This document shows, in pieces, positions 6,759-10,405 of a DNA stretch of 10,405 nucleotides (position 1 is the stretch's first letter; each line of letters starts with the position of its first letter). Location: positions 1-10,405 of the forward strand of contig JAGLDW010001064.1 in the NCBI GenBank assembly GCA_023145395.1. The letters are read 5' to 3'. A model generated the notes under the pieces. The model was not told the DNA's origin. It made no database searches and was given only the letters and a program-made list of their open reading frames with translations. The stretch comes from Lentisphaeria bacterium (GTDB lineage Bacteria > Verrucomicrobiota > Lentisphaeria > Oligosphaerales > Lenti-02). The translations under genes were made by a program, and so were the position numbers.

Positions 6759-6793
6759 GGATATTGGACATTCCGTGTTGGCTGCTGGATATT
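6759..6793 (+). repeat. Short direct repeat GGATATT in the intergenic region
   Basis: GGATATT occurs at 6759-6765 and again at 6787-6793, with related words between (GGACATT, TTGG). The 194-nt gap between the AbiE toxin and the URO-D gene otherwise shows no terminator or convincing promoter. It may be a relic of a small dispersed repeat. Confidence 0.35.
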
Positions 6794-6881
6794 CGGATCA
6801 GTGAACTCGTAGAATCTTGACTGGATGGCTTTCCCCTGACCGGGATTCCGCTGTGCTCCATGCCGACAGGAGATGATGATC

Positions 6882-7844
6882 ATGCCCGACAACGATTTCT
6901 GGAAAGCCATGGAGTGGCGGCGACCCGAGTTCGTTCCCGTCCGCATTAGTATTCTCCCCGCCGCTTGGATACGGCATCGCGAAGCGCTCTTGGAGATCAC
7001 TTCGCGCCACCCGATTCTGTTCGGCGTGAACGCTGGCGCGGAACGCGATTATGACTACGTGGAGGCGAGACATGCCGAGGGTGGCTACACTGACGCCTGG
7101 GGTTGTGTCTGGGACAACGTGCACCAGGGCATGGCCGCCATCGTCACGGGGCACCCAGTCCCGCGACGCGAGGACGTGCGCACGCTGCGAATGCCAGAAG
7201 AGGACATCGGCTTCCCGCATGGTTTCATGTTTCTGCGACTGACCGACCTCAGAGGCTTCGAGGAGATGATGATCGATTTCGCCGAGGAGCCCCCCGAGCT
7301 GAAGCAGCTTCTGGACGTTGTCCTACAGTACAATCTCCGCCAGGCCCGAATCCATTTCGAGTCCCTGCCCGACACGCCCACACTGGTCTACTTCGGCGAC
7401 GACCTGGGACTGCAGAATGCTCTCCCCATCAGCCCGGAGGCTTGGCGGAAGCACTTGAAGCCCTGCTTCGCCGCCATCTACAAGCCCTTTGTCCAGGCGG
7501 GACACAGCATCTACATGCACACGGATGGGCATATTCTCGAAATCATTCCGGATCTCATGGACTGCGGAGTCCGCGTGGTCAACCCGCAAGTGAGAGCCAA
7601 TGGACTCGAGAACTTGGCGGCTGTCGCCAAGGGGAAGGTGTGCATCGATCTGGATCTGGATCGCCAACTGTTCCCCTTCTGCGACACCGAGGGGATCCAC
7701 GAGCACATCCGCGAAGCTGTCGATGTGCTGGGTTCCCCCGACGGAGGACTTTGGCTCAAGGCGGAGATCGGACCCGATGTGCCGCTGGCGAACGTGGAAG
7801 CCATCTGCAGCGGGCTGGAGGAGGCGCGCGTCGCCTTCGCGTAA
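6882..7844 (+). CDS. URO-D/methyltransferase family protein
   Basis: The 320-residue product belongs to the uroporphyrinogen decarboxylase-like fold (PF01208 group), whose members include heme-pathway URO-D and corrinoid-protein methyltransferases such as MtaA and CmuA. Recognisable blocks are F-G-D-D-L-G-L-Q-N-A-L-P-I-S-P-E-A-W (171-188), Y-M-H-T-D-G-H-I-x-x-I-I-P-D-L (211-225) and G-V-x-V-V-N-P-Q-V (229-237). The zinc motif H-x-C of MtaA-type enzymes is H-T-D here (213-215), and the arginine-rich N-terminus of true URO-D is not evident. I therefore favour an uncharacterised methyltransferase-like enzyme over heme synthesis. ATG 6882 lies 9 nt after AGGAG (6868-6872); the ATGs at 6873 and 6876 are too close to that site. 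ArfB follows after 28 nt. Confidence 0.8.
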   Translation: MPDNDFWKAMEWRRPEFVPVRISILPAAWIRHREALLEITSRHPILFGVNAGAERDYDYVEARHAEGGYTDAWGCVWDNVHQGMAAIVTGHPVPRREDVRTLRMPEEDIGFPHGFMFLRLTDLRGFEEMMIDFAEEPPELKQLLDVVLQYNLRQARIHFESLPDTPTLVYFGDDLGLQNALPISPEAWRKHLKPCFAAIYKPFVQAGHSIYMHTDGHILEIIPDLMDCGVRVVNPQVRANGLENLAAVAKGKVCIDLDLDRQLFPFCDTEGIHEHIREAVDVLGSPDGGLWLKAEIGPDVPLANVEAICSGLEEARVAFA

Positions 7845-7872
7845 GGACCGACACGGAAAGGATTCAGACAAG

Positions 7873-8292
7873 GTGATTCGCATTGCCCCAAATGTGAGTG
7901 TCGACGAGAGCGAGTTGGCGTTTTCCTTCACGCGTGCGTCCGGACCGGGCGGGCAGAATGTGAACCGCGTGCAGACGGCGGTGGAGCTGCGCTTTGACGT
8001 CCGCCACAGCCCGGGCGTGCCCGTCTCGGTCGCCCTGCGCCTCCGCGCCCTGGTGCCCCATCTGGTGACACGGGACGGCGTGGTGATTATTCAGGCTCAA
8101 CGGTTTCGCACCCAGAATCGCAATCGAGACGACGCTGTGGAGCGGTTGACGGAATTGCTCAAGCGGGCAGCCGCGCCCCCGAAAAAACGTCATAAGACCC
8201 GACCAACGAGAGCTTCCAAGGAACGACGCATCGCGGCGAAAAAGAATAGAAGCGACACGAAGAAACACAGGCGAAAGCCCACGGTCGACTAG
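7873..8292 (+). CDS. arfB: Alternative ribosome-rescue factor / peptidyl-tRNA hydrolase ArfB
   Basis: The 139-residue product has the release-factor domain with the catalytic G-G-Q at 26-28 inside R-A-S-G-P-G-G-Q-N-V-N, which hydrolyses peptidyl-tRNA on stalled ribosomes. The length is typical of ArfB (about 140 residues), and codon-recognition domains of RF1/RF2 are absent. The C-terminal tail (103-136) is very rich in K and R and contains R-P-T-R-x-S-K (110-116); in the family this tail enters the empty mRNA channel. The start is GTG 7873, 10 nt after AAAGGA (7857-7862). The frame is open further upstream but there it overlaps the URO-D gene. It lies 28 nt behind that gene and is likely cotranscribed with it, with no obvious functional link. 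Confidence 0.92.
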   Translation: MIRIAPNVSVDESELAFSFTRASGPGGQNVNRVQTAVELRFDVRHSPGVPVSVALRLRALVPHLVTRDGVVIIQAQRFRTQNRNRDDAVERLTELLKRAAAPPKKRHKTRPTRASKERRIAAKKNRSDTKKHRRKPTVD

Positions 8293-8311
8293 CCCGGTGT
8301 GGAGACCAGGC

Positions 8312-8404
8312 GTGCGCACACGTGTCAGGTACCATGGTGGTGCGGGACGTCCCGGACCGCGAGTGACCACGACCACGATCTCCCTCGGTCCCGGCGGTCC
8401 CGAG
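8312..8404 (+). repeat. Palindrome-dense GC-rich intergenic segment
   Basis: Within 93 nt lie five perfect palindromes: GTGCGCAC (8312-8319), ACACGTGT (8318-8325), GGTACC (8328-8333), ACCATGGT (8331-8338) and CGGGACGTCCCG (8343-8354). They are followed by CTCGG...CCGAG (8384-8404), which contains a direct repeat of GGTCCCG (8387-8393 and 8396-8402). No single long hairpin with a T tail forms, so this is not a standard terminator. It may be a dispersed repeat element or a structured leader of the following gene. Confidence 0.45.
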
Positions 8405-8478
8405 CCACTTGTCAAAGCAACATGGACTGACTCTCCAAAAGCCGCCACATGGATCAAAGATGCAAGAGGGCTCCCTTC

Positions 8479-10278
8479 ATGACCAACGCGATCTCGACCG
8501 CCACGATCACCCCCGACGAGGTGTTATGCGCCGACAGCGAGGAATTCGTCATTTCGCTGGTGTTGGGAGAGGACTACACTGCAAGCGCATCGAGGCTGGT
8601 CTTCGATTTCAGCAGCATGCTGGGCACGTCCTGCCCCACGCGCTATGTCAACGAGGCCAGCGGATATGTGGAGCTGTACTGTGACAACCCCCTCGTGTCC
8701 TACACGATCCGCTGCTGGGATCTCGATCTGAGCGATTTTGCCCAGAAGGGACGTTCCCCATCCCGCGAGGCACAGCGCATGGTGGTGGTGGACTTCGACG
8801 AGGGGCTGAAGGCGGGCGACTCGCTGGCATTGCACTGGGGGGAGACTCTGGGGGGCTTTGGACCCGGCGCCAAGGTCACCAGCGTCGTGCCGCGCCCGGA
8901 GTCCTACGGCCATATAAACGTCCGGTACTTCGACGATGTGGAGGCGGGCATTCCCGACTTCGGTTTTTCCTGGGCGGGGTCGCCGCGGCCGGTGCCTCAG
9001 CAGGAAATCGAACTGCGCTACCGCGTTCTTCCTCGCGCACCACGCCGCCTGCGACTGTACCGCAAGCACAACCGCGCACTGCTCGCCCCCTACGACGTGT
9101 TCTGGAACATTGCGGATGTGGACGATGCGAGCCACCTGGTCAGCGGCCCCCTCCCATCATGTCGCAACGCCCAGGGGGTCTTCGAGTACGCGGACAAGAA
9201 TGTGCAGATCGCCTCCCGCAGCCTCCCCATGACCACAACCCCCACCTTTGAGAACGTGCATGAGGGACACAATGTCTACTGGGGGGATCTGCATACGCAT
9301 TCCATCTACTCCATCGACTGCATCCAGCGCGCTCGCATGGATATGCGACCCGCCGAATTGATGGACTTCGCTAAGGACCGCCAAGCACTCGATTTCTTCG
9401 CAGTCACGGATCACCATCAGCCTCAGAGCGAAGTGAAACGCCACCTCGGCGAGGACTTTTGGTCGCGCACCATGGAGGATGTGCGCTCGTGCCACCGCCC
9501 CGGCGAGTTCGTCGTCTTTCCCGGCTTCGAGTATCGAGCACGGCGCGGCGACACGGTGGTGATCTGCAACTGGGAGGGGGAGTACGCCGATATCGACCAG
9601 CCCGGCTGGACCGACATCCGCGAGCTTTGGAAGAGTTGGGAAAAGCGTGACTACATGACCCTGCCCCACTTCCACTCACCGGGAGGCCTGCCCGAGGGAG
9701 AGTGGTTCCAAAACCCCGATCCAAGCAAGGAACCCGCGCTCGAAATCTTCTCGGATCACGGCAGCTACGAACGGGAGGATGTGGTCGAGAACGGCCGGGC
9801 GCTCTGCAAGGCGTTTCGCTCCGACCGCTGCGGCGTTCATTTTCTCAAGAATGGCTACAAGTACGGGTTCGTCGCCAACTCGGACGACCACAAGGGGCAT
9901 GTGGGAGTCAACGGAATCACCGGGGTCTACGCCGAATCGCTGGACCGGGATTCGTTGCTTGCCGCCTACCGGGCCCGCCACACCTACGGCACTTCCAACG
10001 CCCGCATCCGACTGCTTTTCACCGCGAACGGGAAGCTCATGGGCTCCATCCTCCCCGACACGGCGGAGAAGAGCTTTTTCATTGACGTGGTTGGTGAAAG
10101 CCGCCTCAAGCGCATCGATGTGTTCCGCAATGGAGATCTCCACCAGATGTTGGTTCCCGACGGTGTCGCCTTTCGCCAAGAGTTCGCCGTTCAAGACACC
10201 GGACCTGACAACTGGTATGTGCGCGTGACGCAAATGGACAATCACGTGGCCTATACAAGCCCAATCTGGTTCGAGTGA
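8479..10278 (+). CDS. DUF3604 family protein with PHP-type metallophosphoesterase motifs
   Basis: The 599-residue product has an N-terminal region of about 260 residues that looks beta-rich, followed by a PHP-type catalytic domain (about 265-510). Metal-ligand motifs in order are Y-W-G-D-L-H-T-H-S (267-275), V-T-D-H-H (309-313), F-P-G-F-E-Y (347-352), L-P-H-F-H-S (395-400), S-D-H-G-S (425-429) and N-S-D-D-H-K-G-H (467-474). These are the histidines and acids of the PHP fold, which hydrolyses phosphoester bonds using two or three metal ions. A short beta-like tail (about 511-599) closes the protein. No signal peptide is visible. ATG 8479 lies 8 nt after AGAGGG (8465-8470); the in-frame ATG at 8449 lacks a site. 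DUF3604 proteins are numerous in environmental bacteria and their natural substrates are largely unknown. Confidence 0.88.
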   Translation: MTNAISTATITPDEVLCADSEEFVISLVLGEDYTASASRLVFDFSSMLGTSCPTRYVNEASGYVELYCDNPLVSYTIRCWDLDLSDFAQKGRSPSREAQRMVVVDFDEGLKAGDSLALHWGETLGGFGPGAKVTSVVPRPESYGHINVRYFDDVEAGIPDFGFSWAGSPRPVPQQEIELRYRVLPRAPRRLRLYRKHNRALLAPYDVFWNIADVDDASHLVSGPLPSCRNAQGVFEYADKNVQIASRSLPMTTTPTFENVHEGHNVYWGDLHTHSIYSIDCIQRARMDMRPAELMDFAKDRQALDFFAVTDHHQPQSEVKRHLGEDFWSRTMEDVRSCHRPGEFVVFPGFEYRARRGDTVVICNWEGEYADIDQPGWTDIRELWKSWEKRDYMTLPHFHSPGGLPEGEWFQNPDPSKEPALEIFSDHGSYEREDVVENGRALCKAFRSDRCGVHFLKNGYKYGFVANSDDHKGHVGVNGITGVYAESLDRDSLLAAYRARHTYGTSNARIRLLFTANGKLMGSILPDTAEKSFFIDVVGESRLKRIDVFRNGDLHQMLVPDGVAFRQEFAVQDTGPDNWYVRVTQMDNHVAYTSPIWFE

Positions 10279-10321
10279 CGCCGACCTCCGCAGCGGAAGA
10301 AAAAGGCAGGAAGAATTTGAA

Positions 10322-10348
10322 AGGATGAACAGGATGAACAGGATGGGA
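10322..10348 (+). repeat. Tandem 9-bp repeat, unit aggatgaac
   Basis: Two exact copies of aggatgaac (10322-10330 and 10331-10339) are followed by a partial third (aggatg, 10340-10345). It sits in the otherwise featureless 127 nt after the DUF3604 gene, where I see no terminator hairpin. Similar GGATGAACA-type runs are, from memory, dispersed between genes of several environmental bacterial lineages. Confidence 0.7.
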
Positions 10349-10405
10349 CACTGGAACTCCCAGTTAGGCGCAAGAGGGAAAACCTTGTCCCCGTCCCCAA
10401 CCTTG

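Noticed and set aside
7103..7876. Forward frame of 257 codons inside the URO-D gene
   Set aside because: It is R, H, G and P rich and typical of an out-of-frame reading of GC-rich coding DNA; the URO-D frame has recognisable family blocks.
8297..8482. Possible 61-codon gene in the palindrome-rich gap
   Set aside because: It has no ribosome site and is G, P, R and T rich; the palindromes explain the bias better than coding.
8524..9135. Antisense frame of 203 codons opposite the DUF3604 gene
   Set aside because: Shadow frame with no motif or ribosome site; the + strand encodes a continuous 599-residue family member.

Overview
The window reads as bacterial chromosome of moderately high GC, with every convincing gene on the + strand. 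It opens with a tRNA-Val(CAC) gene that has its own consensus-like promoter and a very strong intrinsic terminator. A block of accessory, defence-type genes follows (about 250-6690), and then ordinary chromosomal genes (about 6880-10278). No gene here fixes the taxon. A cobalamin-methyltransferase-like URO-D family protein, a DUF3604/PHP phosphoesterase and small intergenic repeats (a 9-bp aggatgaac unit; two GGATATT copies) together suggest an uncultured environmental lineage of the Planctomycetes/Lentisphaerae/Hydrogenedentes/Sumerlaeota/Armatimonadota kind. That is a weak inference from gene content.

Accessory block, left part (250-3597). A short unrecognised reading frame of 117 codons, possibly a gene remnant, is followed by a tightly packed run: a TIGR04255-family protein (function unknown), a 113-aa unknown protein starting 2 nt after it, a 207-aa unknown protein carrying a V-V-S-N-S-C-D-V-D motif, and a 399-aa protein with a C-terminal DUF3883 nuclease-like domain (E, D, ExK residues visible). 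The spacing suggests one operon, and this set is the best candidate in the window for an undescribed system.

Accessory block, right part (3774-6687). A stand-alone protein combines two tandem copies of a winged-helix-like repeat with a C-terminal PD-(D/E)XK-like nuclease domain. Next is a type IV toxin-antitoxin pair of the AbiE kind: an AbiEi-family antitoxin/regulator and an AbiEii-family nucleotidyltransferase that overlap by 1 nt. In front of the antitoxin is a four-half-site nested palindrome, exactly symmetric about base 4816 and with equal 17-bp spacing on both sides. It is probably the autoregulatory operator.

Chromosomal part (6882-10278). A URO-D/methyltransferase-family protein is followed 28 nt later by the ribosome-rescue factor ArfB (GGQ motif). 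After an intergenic stretch unusually dense in palindromes comes a 599-aa DUF3604 protein with the metal-ligand motifs of the PHP fold. The tail of the window holds the aggatgaac repeat and no gene.

The layout (tRNA gene, terminator, possible gene remnant, then several unrelated anti-phage-like modules) fits a defence island beside a tRNA. No integrase and no second copy of the tRNA 3' end are visible inside the window, so an integrated element is not demonstrated.
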